Source of the DNA: Nageia nagi | Lineage: Eukaryota > Pinophyta | Direction of reading: 5' to 3' | DNA: 64,000 bases | Assembly (NCBI GenBank): GCA_050084985.1 | Contig: JBITNC010000002.1 | Coordinates: 2,294,001-2,358,000 of the forward strand | Shown here: positions 46,293 to 58,650 of the stretch, in pieces | Layout of the letters: each line of letters starts with the position of its first letter | Position numbering within the stretch: the first letter of the stretch is position 1 | Position numbers and translations under genes: made by a program | The notes under the pieces: model-generated | Databases searched by the model: none | Seen by the model: the letters and a program-made list of their open reading frames with translations, nothing else | What the model was told of the DNA's origin: nothing

Positions 46293-46791
46293 TGAAGGAA
46301 TTGCAATATAACAAATACAATCCTAATTGCCCAAGATTATATGAAAGCTCAAACTAACATCAATATAACTCAAGAAGATAATCTCACAAAGTGACTCGAG
46401 ATAAAGTGGTTCCTCCAACTATGAGTACATCCACTAACTAGATCTAACTTCATTCACAAATATGAATCTCTTACAAATGTCCTAATCTCATCTTCTATGC
46501 ACTATCTTATAGCATAACTTTACTTCACAAATTGGTGAGAGATTACAAAGAGGGGACCTTCTATTTATAGGCCAAAAACCCATTTGGATCATCTTTTTAA
46601 CCAGTGTACAAAGGCATGACATGCTACTCTCTTTTACCCAAGAGGCATGCTCATGACATGGAGTGTAGGACAAGTTACATTATCATATTCACTTAAATAC
46701 TTAAGGTATCTAATGATACCCTTAAGTATTAGTGAATTTACAAAGAGGATTATTATAAGACCTTTACAATAATGCATTATACATTCCAATA
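46293..46791 (-). repeat. 3' LTR of deletion-derivative Copia
   Basis: 499 bp. On the minus strand it begins TATTGGAATG (TG changed to TA) next to the polypurine tract and ends CTTCA. A TATAAATA lies on the minus strand at 46562-46569. Same family as the LTR at 63425-63859. Confidence 0.9.
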
Positions 46792-48534
46792 CTCCCCCTT
46801 AATGCAATATTGGGATAGAGTGAATGAGAGAGAAGAAAGAGAGAGTAAGAGAGTTCTCCTCCAAATAGATACAACCAAAGATGAGAACTTTTTACATCTT
46901 TGTGAAGAAAGCAATATCTAGTTTGAGACTCACTACTTTACCATTTTAACAAATGGTTTACAATATAATCATTAACCATAACGGTTTTAATGTACATAAA
47001 GTAATCATCCAACTGAAAGTCATGATGAGTCTCTATAAGCCTACACACCCGAAGTAACCTGCAATCTCAATGAAACTTGCAAGTTATAAGTAGCTCAAAC
47101 AACAAGATTAGTTAGATGCAACATATTCACATCAACAAGGATAGATGAATAAAACAAGTGCCATCATAAATTGATCAATGGTGCACTATAAATCATCATG
47201 AAGATGCTTGGCCAAAACTCATACACCTGCTGTATACAAAACATGTGTTGATTATCATTACCAAAATAGAGAAAAACAAAATGCACATACGAGTTCCTCA
47301 CATGGATAACTGAACAGTGTCAAAAGACACATGAGTTTCTCACACATGGATAACTGAATAGTGTTAGATTGGCCAATCTTTTGCTTGAAAAATTGTAGTT
47401 GTTCCTCACGTAGAGCGAACTTACCATGAAGGTGTACAAAAAAATCAACACTATACAGCAAAAAATCCTTCTAGGGATGAAGTTGTCATCATAAATATGA
47501 ATTCAACATAAGAATTCAGACTTCACTCCCCCTTGAGGGTAACTTCACCAACCTGATAGCATTCCTAAGCTTATAAAATTGAGCTTTAGGAAGGGGTTTG
47601 ATGAACAAATCAACAGAGTTCAAGGTTGATGGACAATACTCCAGGTGTATGATACCATCAAGAACCTTTTCCCTGATGAAATGGGCCTGGATTTTCATAT
47701 GTTTTATTCTTTGATGGAACACAAGATTCTTAGCCAAAGAAATAGCCGACTGATTGTCTGAAGAAATCAAAGATGAGCTAGCTTGCTCATACCCAATTTC
47801 TTTCAGAAGATGCCTTAGCTAAATAGCTTCTTAGGCTACAACAGACGTGGCACGACATTTGACTTCTGTGGTGGAAAGAGAAATAGTAGACTGTTTCTTA
47901 GAGGCCTAAGAGATAACACCTGAACCCATTCTAAACACATACGTAGAGGTTGATTTCTTATAATATCTATCTCCACCATAGTCAAAATCAGAGAAGCCTA
48001 AGAGAACGAATAAGGGCATCTTGGAATACTTGAGAGTAAGATCCGTAGTCCCTGCAACATACCTCAAGATTTGCTTAACAACATTGAAATGCTCTACATA
48101 TGGTTTCTACATGAATCGTGCCATCAGATTCATTGCAAAGGCAATATATGGCTTGGAAATAGTCAAATACAGAAGACTACTAATTAATTGCCTGTAAGTT
48201 GTAGCATCAACCAACTGAGAGTTGGAGCTAAGGGAAACAATGATTCCAGGAGAGACTAGGATAGTAGCATGTCTACATTCCTCCATTTCAAACTTCTGCA
48301 AGATATTTGATATATACTTGGATTGACTAAGATAGGTACAATCCTTGTATTGATATACTTGCATTCCAAGGTAGTAGTGCAAGAGACCAAGATCAGTCAT
48401 TTCAAACATTGCCTTAAGTTTGGATATGCACTCTTGAATGATTTCATCATTATTTCTAGTTATCAAAAGATCATCCACATAATGGAGAATTAAGACTACA
48501 TATTTTCCTTGATTGAGCACATATAGATACCAAA

Positions 48535-49035
48535 TAAAGGAATTGCAATATAACAAATACAATCATAATTGCCCAAGATTATATGAAAGTGCAAAAACTA
48601 ACATCAAGATAACTCAAGAAGACAATCTCACAAAGTGACTCGAGATAAAGTGGCTCCTCCAACTAGGAGTACATCCACTAACTAGATCTTACTTCATTCA
48701 CAAATATGAATCTCTTACAAATCTCCTAATGTCATCTCCTACGTACTATCTTATAGCATAACTTTACTTCACAAATTGGTGAGTGATAACAAAGAGTGGG
48801 CCTTTTTTTATAGGCCAAAAACTTCTTTTGGATCACAATTTTAACCAATGTACAAAGGCATGACATGCTACTCCCTTTTATCCAAGAGGCATGCTCATGA
48901 CATGGAGTGTAGGAAAAGTTACATTATCATATTCATTTAAATACTTAAGGTATCTAATGATACCCTTAAGTATTAGTGAATTTACAAAGAGGATTATTAC
49001 AAGACCTTTACAATAATGCATTATACATTCCAATA
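48535..49035 (-). repeat. 5' LTR of deletion-derivative Copia
   Basis: 501 bp, also beginning TATTGGAATG on the minus strand. Its terminal CA has become TA (48535). Otherwise collinear with 46293-46791. Confidence 0.9.
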
Positions 49036-49398
49036 CACCTCTTATGGGTCTAAATATGACTTTAGGGTATTTTACTTTTTCTTCAAGTTGGTAAATAAAC
49101 TATTCAATTGAGAGAGAATGGGTTGATGACTTGTCGCTTGAAAAATCAAGGCTATATGGTATTTGAAATCATGGTTGATCTTCAAAGGATATTTATGGGG
49201 GTTTGATTTGATTTTCTAGATCTTCATAGGTTTAATTACTAATCTAATAGGGACATTAAAACATTAGATTTAGATTTAAATGGTGATATCATCTAGGTTG
49301 CAAAAATTTTGAGAATTTTATTTTTCTTAAAGAATTGTTGTAAAACTATCTCAAGGATCCTTTCCTTTTCTTTAATCATTTGGATGATATTATCAATC

Positions 49399-49998
49399 CT
49401 AGGGTGAAGGTTGATGATATTTTGTTGGAGTTACATAAATTGAGGTATTTAAGCTACTTTGAACCTTGACATTTGTTAACAACTTGGAGAAATACATTGC
49501 AATGTACATTAGAAAAGTGTAAAAATAAAAATTGATGGGAGTTTTGGCAATTTTAACCTTATCATCATTTTGTTCTAGGTTCTCTAGAAAGAGATGTATC
49601 AGATGGTATTGATTCTCTTTTTCAATGATGTTATATGCTATCATTGCTTCCATAAATGTAACAAATGAAGATATGTTATTGTTGTATAAACATGGAGTGA
49701 CTATCTTCATTGCAAATTTGTGTGTTAATTTCTTAATGTTGTTGGTAACTAAAGCCTTCATGTTCTTTGTTATCCCAAGTTTTTGCATGATGGGTTCATA
49801 TAATAAATTTTTAGCTTGTGTAATCTCTAAATGTCCAACTCCTACTTTTAGTCCCAAAATGTTCTCCATTGTTTCCTCATCAATGGGATATAACTTGTCC
49901 AACCATAGCCCCTTGTTATGATATTGGTTGTAAATGAAATTCATAATGTCGGGAAAATAAATAAAGCTCAACATGGTAGCTAGGTTTAAAAAACTCAT
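49399..49998 (-). pseudogene. Mobile-domain-like ORF, 199 codons
   Basis: The longest uninterrupted repeat-derived frame of the right flank. It has YHNKGLWLDKLYPIDEETME, GHLEITQAKNLLYEPIMQKL, then KKLTHKFAMKIVTPCLYNNN and FMEAMIAYNIIEKENQYHLI. The pattern resembles the middle part of repetitive plant ORFs annotated with transposon-associated plant mobile domains; the 5417-5794 fragment would match an earlier part of such a protein. It ends at KYHQPSP. No catalytic residues can be named. Confidence 0.4.
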
Positions 49999-50796
49999 TC
50001 TTTCTAGTCATTAAGTTTCCTCGATGGATAAAGGCATCATATCTATCTCCAATTTGAGCTTTGGCTCATTGAACTAGACCTAACAGATATATTGCATTGA
50101 TTCCTTGATTCCATGTACCCTTGATGAAATTAACATGAAATAAAACCTATGCAATGGTTCTTCTATGGTGTCATTTCTTGAAGTAGATTGGATGAACTCC
50201 TTTTGCATAATTATTTAGTACGAACTAGTGGGTGTATTCACCTTTTGAATTCCTCTATGCTTTTTCTGTAACTTGTGATCGAAAAAGAGTAATTGATGAA
50301 GGATATAGATGAGTTTTATCGACTCTGCACATGTAGTAAATTATTTTTAAGTTTTAATTATGCCATATTAATTTAGTTAATGCAATCACTATTATAAATC
50401 TTTAAATTAGTCCTTTTCCTTACATGTACACCTTGGTTACCGTATTTCATACAATAAGTCCATTTCTATTGATATGTAAATCAAATGTATCAATATGAGG
50501 TAATGAAATGGGGTTAACATCGATAAATGAAAATTATAGTGTATTTTTATCTAGTGACAGATTTTCGCAATCCTTAGTTTGTTGAAAATCAAGGGCTCAT
50601 AAAATCTTTATTTGATAAGTGGAATAAGCATAAACATGAATAATTAATTTTCTTTTAGATGTTTGATCCATTTTTCTTGATTTTGGTGATTCATTCAGGT
50701 GAATGGCATGTATGACTATATCTTATTCTATATCATTTTAGAGTAATTGTGTGTACTATACTTGGAGTATTCATCTCCCCTATGCCAATTTAATAT

Positions 50797-51150
50797 TGTT
50801 GGAATAATCATTGCAATTCAGAATAAGATATCATGGACTAACCACCATCTTAGGCCTTGAGACTAACTGAACTACAAGGTGTTCTTATATGGTGCTTATG
50901 TTTAACTCTAACACTTCAAAGTTATAGCATAATGATAAGTTAACAATGGTATTAGAGCCTTGTCCCATGATCGAATCCCCATAGTTACATCAGAGAGGGG
51001 GTGTTGGAATAACCACCACACCTCAAAATATGATAACATGCAATAACCACCACCCTAGGCCCTGATACTAACCACCATGCAAGGTGTTCTTATACAAAGC
51101 TTGTATCAGACTCAAACACTTCAAAGTTTTGGCGTAACGACAAATTAACA
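50797..51150 (+). mobile_element. Complete TRIM-like element (miniature LTR retrotransposon)
   Basis: Two 149-bp direct terminal repeats (50797-50945 and 51002-51150), both starting TGTTGGAATAA and ending TTAACA, surround a 56-bp internal domain. The domain begins one base after the first repeat with TGGTATTAGAGC (50947-50958), one mismatch from the usual Met-tRNA primer site, and ends with the polypurine tract agagaggggg (about 50992-51001). AATAT at 50792-50796 and at 51151-51155 is a perfect 5-bp target duplication. The LTRs are only about three-quarters identical, so the insertion is old. No coding capacity; it would depend on proteins of other elements. Confidence 0.88.
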
Positions 51151-51155
51151 AATAT

Positions 51156-52482
51156 ATGGTATTAACTGCTTAAGATCTAATTTTAACTATAAGTAGTAGT
51201 TTAAGTCTCCAAAATTTTTTGTCAAGATTTCTAAATTGATATCATTAGTTACGTTTGTTGTATCTATGATGGCTTATTCACCAATTATTGATTGACTTAG
51301 TCTTGAGTTTAGTGATGAAATCAATGATAATGTTCCTTTATCAATATGATTGTAGAGGATTCAATCCAAGAGGTAATTTTTACATAATATGGAGAATTTA
51401 GAAGAATATAAGGTTGCCTACATTCTAATAGATATGTATCAAGGAAAGATCATGATGTATTTTGTAAGCATATCTAGGGTATCAGTTTCTAGTCATCAAG
51501 GAAATCCCATAGTTAACTCTTGATCTTCATAGTGGATATGGCTATGATGTGAGGTTTTGGGAATTCCCCCTTTATGCAAATGACCTCATAATCATTGTAG
51601 ACATTGACCAAACGTATAATGTACAAGAAGAACATCTTTTGACATAATTATCTCGAGAATGAATACTAATATGTATGTAACTATGATGAGATTATGAATA
51701 TCTATTGAATATTTTTATTGACCCTTAATATGAAATTAGATGGAGACTATGCTAGCACTCACATTCAATGATGCATATTACACCATATAATAAACAATGA
51801 AATAACAATAATAAAAAATGATATAAAGTATGTAATGGTTATGAAGATGTGCAAATACAACCCTTAGATTATTGGATTATATATAACAACTAACCTTATT
51901 GAGAAAGAGATTCAAAGAAGATAAATATCTATCATCTTACCTTAGCGATATGCAGATTAGAACTTATCAACAATGTAGATCTCATAATGCAAATATTTTA
52001 GATTAAATGAGATAAAATGACACATGTTCGGGCTAGTGTATGCACCCGCATTGGAGATGATTATAGGCGGTGTTGAAGAACACCTTAAAGTAGTATATAA
52101 GGGTGACTATTGAGATAAAGATTTGATATCCTCCTCATGTAGATCAATCCTTCATTTATAGGCAAGCGACCACCCAAAATGCACGCCTTGAAGTAAGCAC
52201 GATGCTAGGGTACCTTATGCAAGAAAAGTACATGAGAAAACAATCATAACATTCCATCATAAGATATAAAAGTTGAACTTAATAAGTACACCTAATGGTG
52301 GGAAAATTAAGTGTCAACAATATTGAAGGGTAAGCAACCTAATTTTGAATATGCATATAAGGGTTTTGAAACTTCCCACACTATTACTAATACAATCGAA
52401 ACTTTTTATGTTTGTGTAGTATTTATTTAGTTTTTTTCTTTATTATTTTAGAGATTCTAATAATTGTATACATCATTATATG

Positions 52483-52547
<65 letters not shown>

Positions 52548-53219
52548 TTCCTTTAACGCATGAGTTATGATCAAGTTATGGGTACTATTTAGGTGGAATT
52601 TTATCAGATTGATGCTTCCCAACTTATGTTTTATCTCTAGTTTATTAAAGATTTTTCTAGCAAGATTGACATCTTTTGTTCCTCCAATATAGTGATCTTA
52701 ACAATTACTTATTATTCTATAATCATCATAAGATCCATGAAAATTATATTTCTCTTTTTTGTTTGTTTCCCTGGTTAGGGATTGCTAGAATATGGTTTTC
52801 AATCCCTTCCCCACCTAGTAGAGCCTAATTTCTAGGTTTTTGCTACCATGTTTTATTTTATTATTTGACTTTTTTTAGCAACTATTCACCAAACAATATG
52901 GTTTTCAAATATCTCCTCGTGTAATAGTTCCAATGATGGTTTTCAGAGTTAAGCTTTTCATTTTCATATTTTTCAGTTTCCTCTACCATCCCAACAAGGG
53001 TTATATTTCTCCAAATGATGGTTATTGATGTATATTTGACGAGTATGACCATCTAATATTGCCAAGTGAATTATCCCATTTCTTTTAATAATTTAAATGA
53101 TAAATAATCCTACCTAACAAATTTTTAACTTGCCTAGCTTGTGTTTATAATGAATTTCATATAATAAGACTTGGTCGTCAATCCAAAAACTTTTGTTCTT
53201 TATATGTAAACAATATCAT
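51156..53219. other. AT-rich spacer with microsatellite
   Basis: No gene or recognisable transposon protein seen. Contains the (AT)n tract listed separately. Confidence 0.45.
52485..52539 (+). repeat. (AT)n microsatellite
   Basis: About 55 bp of uninterrupted alternating AT. Confidence 0.97.
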
Positions 53220-55376
53220 GCTCTTTGATGATTATTTTCTTGGACTTGATTAGACATTGTTATTTATCGCTTATCTAGTTGTCCTATGGAAAAAAGCCTT
53301 CATTCTAATTATGCTTTATAATCGAGCCTGGTTTTTATGATGATGCAAAGAGAAGGTACTTAAAAATCCATTGGTAATATGGAATCCAATCCATAAACTA
53401 GTTTAAAAGTTGTTCTTTTTATAAATCATTTGTATGTGGTTATGTATGCCCATAAAAAAACTGGTAGTTTATCTTCTTAGTAATTTTTTACCCATGCTAA
53501 TAATCTTTATTAGGGTATGCTCTAGAATTTTCTTGATAACTTCTATAACTTCATTTGCTTGAGGATGGTAGGGTGAACTTATCCCATATTGGATCATGAA
53601 TATAGAAAGGATTTCTTTAATAATGTGATTGAAAAAATATTTTACTTGATGGCTTAATATACATTTAGGGAAATTAATATAAATAATTAAAATATTTTCA
53701 TATATAAATTTATCCATTATCTGGGCGATGCAATGCTTAGTTGCTACAACATTTTCTCATATTGTTAGGTATCCTACTTTTGTAATTATGTATTTAGTGC
53801 TAATTCATCTTTCAGGTGGTGATATAGGTCTAATAAAGTCAATAAACCATATCTCAAAAAGGAACATTGGTAGAACTTGTTGTAAGGGTAATTGATCTCT
53901 CGTTGATGGCTTGTCTATTTGATAAACATTGTAGATTCTTGGGAATGTGTGCGTTAGAGTGGAGAGAAGGCCACCATAGAATAAATTGTATAATATTTTT
54001 ATTCATTAGTTCACTATTAAATGATTTCCTAGAATGCCTTTATGTGCATCCCTTAGGATATATTGGTTTTCATGTTTTAGAGCTACTTTTATAATCACTT
54101 TATTCGTACCCATTTTATAAAGTTCTCCATAAATGATAGTATAAGACATTTTTTTAATCAATATTTCCTTTTTTTTTTTTTCTTTTGATGAAAGTCCCTT
54201 GATGAATTTACTTGATGTAAGTAGTGTAGCTATATTCTATAAGTCATTAGGGGTAGCCTCAATTAAGAACAAATGGACCCCTAACATGTCGTCAACAATT
54301 TTTGAAGTCTCATCGTTATCTATTTTAAAGAGCATATATAGTATGTTGTTGAGTTTTCTAGGCTTAATGATGATTTTGAATTGGAATTCATCAAAAAGTA
54401 TGAGCCATCAATAAATCTATCCTTAAGATCACTAGTTTGTTGAGTGGTATCTTAAGGCTTTATGATTTGTAAAGAATACAAATGAATCTTCAATAAATAA
54501 TATCTATTTTTTTTACTATATATAGACTATGACTAGTGCTTCTTATCCTATCATAGTGTACTTCTTTTGAACTATTACCATCTTCTTACCAATGAATGTA
54601 GATATATTGGTCAATATGTTTTTTGCCAAACTAAATGAGTATGAATCCAATTGCTACACCATTAGCATCAACATGTACATGAAATTATTTTATCCAATTT
54701 GAAAAGACAAGTATTGGGGCCTTAGATAGCTTTAGTTTTAGTAGTTCAATGTTCTCTTGGCATTCTAGTGATCAATGGAACTATCAATTCTTTTTCATCA
54801 AATCATCAATTGGGGCAACAAATATTGCATAATTTTTGATGAAATTTCTATAGGATCCTGTTGACCCTAAAAATCATTTAAATTCTTTTATCATTCTTGG
54901 TGATTGAATATTTAATAAAACTACCACTTTCATTAGATCAATCATTAGTTTCTTTTGTATATAATGTGTCTTAGCAATATGCCATATGGTGTGGTGAATA
55001 AACATTTATTCAAGTTCAAGGTAATTTGTAATTATCATCATATTTAAAATATTAGTCTTAGAGTTTGGATATGATATTTCAACATGTCAAGCATAGTCTA
55101 TTCAATAAGGTACACCTATAAGAAAACATGAATAAAGTTTTTGAAAGCGTTAACCATGATTCAAGAGAAGAAAACTAATGCTTTATTGAGCTTAAAGGGC
55201 ATAAAATTATACATGTATGATCCTCATTTAGTGGTGAAAGTTATCTTTGAATGATATTCCTCAATGATTTCAACCTAATGATACCCCAAGAAGTCATCAA
55301 TAAAAAAACATATTTCACGTCCAACAATATTCTTTAGAATTTCCTTAGTAAAGAGAGTAGGGAATGGGTCATGTTC

Positions 55377-55775
55377 ATAAGCCTTGTATAACTTCCTAAA
55401 GTTGACACAGATCTTGATATCAATAATTTTCTTATTGTGAATCACCATAATACAAATGACCTCTATTTTTTAGGTTTATATTTAAATTTGAGTTTGATGT
55501 TCACCACCCTTGCCTCCTCCTTCATGTTTGTAAGCCTTGCATAACTCCCTAAAGTTGACATAGATCCCAATGTCAACAATTTTCTTATGTTGAACCACCA
55601 TAGGAGTAATCTAATTTGTATTATCTACTAGTTATATAATACCAATGTCACGTATTTTATCAATAACCTCCTTGACTTTGGATTTTTGATTAGGGTTTAG
55701 GTGATATGATCTCTATTTTCTAGGTTTACATTCAAATTTGAGTTTGATGTTTACCATCCATGCCTCCTACATTCC
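55377..55775 (-). repeat. Partial tandem duplication inside Gypsy RT
   Basis: The RT segment encoding VNFRELCKAYKH occurs twice: gccttgyataactycctaaa at about 55383 and 55533, and the adjoining aaatttgagtttgatgtt at about 55488 and 55735. The copies differ at many bases; the second includes extra sequence (KVKEVIDKIRDIGIV) missing from the first. Confidence 0.75.
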
Positions 55776-57053
55776 TTTTAATTCAATGTAATATTTAGGT
55801 AATAATTCTTTGTATTCTAGCAACACTTTGATAATTTTATTTACTTCCTATTATATCTAATAATTTCCAACAATTTCCATTTTGGAATCTAAGTCAGTGT
55901 TGATGTCAATCTTCCTAGTTTTGAGTTATGAGTTGTAAGGTATACCTATTTCTTTTTCTATAATCACATCTAGTTCCCCCTCTTCAACTTCATATTTTAT
56001 ATTTTTTAGGTTTCTCTTATATATCTTTTGATTCTAGGTCTTATTTCCTTTTTTTGTTTGCTAGAATTTTAATTTCTTCAATTGATTTACGTAACAATGG
56101 GGTGTAAGTAGCAAAATAGGGTTTTGTAAACTTGACTTGAGACTCTTTAGGTCAGAGGAATAATAATTACCTATCTTTCAGCAACTCAATACAAATGCTT
56201 AAATTACTATTTTAAAAGGAAATAGTTTTGATAGATTCATTTTGAAAGATTTTCCAATTACTAATTTCTCTTCTTAATTCTTATTGTATATACCATGCAT
56301 TATGGATAGTATTTAGGGTCTAATTACCAAATTTTCAGAAATCCTTTGATAAGCCCAAGTTAAATCACATTGCCTTATATGGTCTAATGGACTATTTTCA
56401 CCTGAGTAAAAACCTATGGTTACTTTGATGGAATCTAACAGTTCAAATTGAATTTTCAATTTTTTTGAATTTCTTCCCAAGTTTTAAAGATTTTTTATTA
56501 GTATCCCACCATCTTGTTAGAGTGGAAACTAATGTATCATTCAAAGATTTACTTTTTTGTGTTTCATTGATAACTATTCTTTCCATTTATGATAGAAAGT
56601 CTTTTGGTGACTCTAGCCCCTAAAATTTTGGCAAGCTCTTCTGGAAAATGATTTTGGTTATCTTAAAAAGTATTCAGTAATGGTGATTCGAAAAATCCTT
56701 CTATTAGTTATTTTATGATCCCTTATATTACAAAGCATTTAAGTGATATTAGAGTGTTCGTCCATATCAACACTATGAAAATTTAACTATCCATCATTAG
56801 TCAGGTTTATATGATCTTGAAATCCATCTAATTAGTTTAGGACTATCATGATGTAGAGGTTATAGAGTCTTAGAAAGTCACTATAATATGAATCACTATC
56901 ATCTAATATGTGAGAAATTAGTGTAAGCATGTTCCATCCCTTTTTTTAATGGAAGGTGTATTTCATATTCTTCATTTGATATTATCAACTCTTGAGGTTT
57001 GCTATTCAAAATTCTATTTTTATTAATGAACCATTCCAAATATAATAATACAA

Positions 57054-57188
57054 TGTAAGCTACCATATATATATATATATATATATATATACATGGAGTT
57101 TTGAGGGTCTCAAGAACATGTATAGAGAAAGAGCAATAGCATATTGTTTGTATACTTTGAAGCTTCCTTTAAGTGTAAGCTACCATAT
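57054..57188. mobile_element. Short insert with 15-bp direct repeats and (TA)n end
   Basis: The 15-bp sequence tgtaagctaccatat occurs at 57054-57068 and 57174-57188. Between them lies 105 bp that begins with an (AT)n run at the left. A 15-bp duplication plus a simple-sequence end is the signature of target-primed insertion (SINE/LINE type), here with the tail on the left, so minus orientation. No pol III boxes were recognised; it may be a truncated 3' end. Confidence 0.45.
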
Positions 57189-58650
57189 TGTTATATTACA
57201 TATTAATTACCTCAAAATATACTTGAGAATCAACCCTATATATGATATGGTTACATGTTTAAGAAGTCCCTATGGTTTGATAAGAGTCTCATTAGCTAGA
57301 GTTATGTTATAATTCACTGGTTGTAAAGGTGGATAGTTTCTAAAGGCATGATATTTATATATGATCCCAAATATACCATAATAGTTTTAGCCACCTTACC
57401 ATTGCATATCAAAATGTAAGTAGCTATTGATTTATTTTTTCCAAGTTTTCTCATTTTTTGCAAACTTCACATTCTTGGTAGTCTTGCCTCTTTTATTCCA
57501 ATATTTAACGATCTATTTTAGCTTTTTCACCATGTCATCATGCTTCAATATTTTATTAATTTCTTTTAAAACTTGTGTATTTTATTTGGTGAATTTAGAT
57601 TTATCATCCTTATTTTGCATTATGCCTTGCTTTTGTCGTAATTCTATAAATCTTAGGTTGTTTTAGTAATTTCTTTGTGTTCATTGTGGTTTGAGTATTT
57701 ATTTTCTAGGAAGATCTCTTGGAAAATAGGTTCATCAAATACCACCTTTTTGATTTCTAATTTGGTAGTAACTCAAACTATTGACATGGATTAATGGACT
57801 TGGCGATATATTTGTTTCGCATTGCCAATCACTATTTTATTTCCCTTATTCTTCTAATTGGATTGATGATGTATATGCTTCTTTAACTTCAATGAAAACA
57901 ATTCAAGTAATGATGGGTACATTTTTCAAAATAATGACATTGGATTGTGTTAAATTTATGACATTATTCCTCTTTTATTTTTTCAACATATCATTTAATG
58001 GTTTTGGGCAATCCTGGTACCTATGATCATTTGTTGGTAATATTAACATCTAATGGAAACTTTTGGGTGGAGATATTGATATTACAGATGAGAGGGATCA
58101 CCATAACTAAAATATATTGATATTATACTTTGATTGCTACCTTGATTATTATATATGCCTCAACATCCTCCTCCTCTACCTCATCCTTTATAATTGAATC
58201 CTTAATCATTTTACTTTTTAATTAGTCTTAGTATTGATTAGGTGGAGGATTAATATAGTTTATATCATCATTCTTAGGTTGAAATTGTGTTTTCACCACC
58301 AATGCAACATATGTGATTCCAATTTTTTCAACACATGGGAGAGGCTCTAGCCTTTTGACAAGTCTATATACTACTGATTGATATACATGAGCAATGTAGA
58401 CCCTTGGGTGATCCCTAATGTATTTATCCATATTTTCTAAAAACTCTTTTTCCTAATATTGATATGTCCAATGGTTTTCAATTAAATCCACATGTTGAAC
58501 AATTTGGTGCAATAATTCCTCTTCTTCTTACTATTGCGACAAGACAATTATGTGTAGTATGATTTTCCATGGTTCAACTTATCTAGTATAATTCATCACT
58601 AGGTTTTTTTAGAGTAGGAAATTCATAAGTGACATGTCCTTTGATGCATA

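Larger units (their letters stand above)
46293..49035 (-). mobile_element. Deletion-derivative Copia with both LTRs and target duplication
   Basis: LTRs lie at 46293-46791 and 48535-49035. CACCT at 46288-46292 and 49036-49040 is a perfect 5-bp target duplication. The internal part is only 1.74 kb: directly after the 5' LTR come seven bases of a primer site (TGGTATC, minus strand, 48526-48532) and then RT from LYVLNQGKYVVLILHYVDDL to ISKPYIAFAMNLMARFM (48107-48562), RNase H (SSDNQSAISLAKNLVFHQRI, PLPKAQFYKLRNAIRL; 47516-47770), a 3' leader and a polypurine tract (aagggggag, 46792-46800). Gag, protease, integrase and the first part of RT are deleted. The two LTRs differ at roughly 7% of positions by eye. 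Confidence 0.92.
44300..50060 (-). mobile_element. Second mobile-domain-like repeat, interrupted by a Copia derivative
   Basis: Decayed minus-strand coding sequence extends leftwards from 49998: the 199-codon ORF at 49399, a Lys-rich tail, a break at 49035/46293 caused by a Copia insertion, then further fragments including a helical 85-codon stretch at 44498-44755 (ELKHLQIEIAKYRQVDDTIQ). Its length and helical C-terminal part resemble the insert at 4081-5929. Family identity is tentative. Confidence 0.4.
53220..58650 (-). mobile_element. Ty3/Gypsy pol and gag remnant
   Basis: On the minus strand from right to left: a gag zinc-knuckle-like DHRYQDCPKPL (about 58020), RT with VNFRKLYKAYEHDPFPT (about 55390), CFFIDDFLGYH (about 55300), TFTTKWGSYMYNFMPFKLNK-like sequence (about 55210), the RT-RNase H link FLGSTGSYRNFIKNYAIFVA (about 54870), FHVHVDANGVAIG (about 54670), and integrase with ISSPYHPQANEVIEVIKKIL (about 53560). 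Stops and frameshifts are dense. LTRs were not located. Gag and protease parts are assigned mainly by position. Confidence 0.78.

Noticed and set aside
52485-52539. Long AT tract considered as a replication origin or matrix attachment site
   Set aside because: Simple microsatellite; no other supporting feature.
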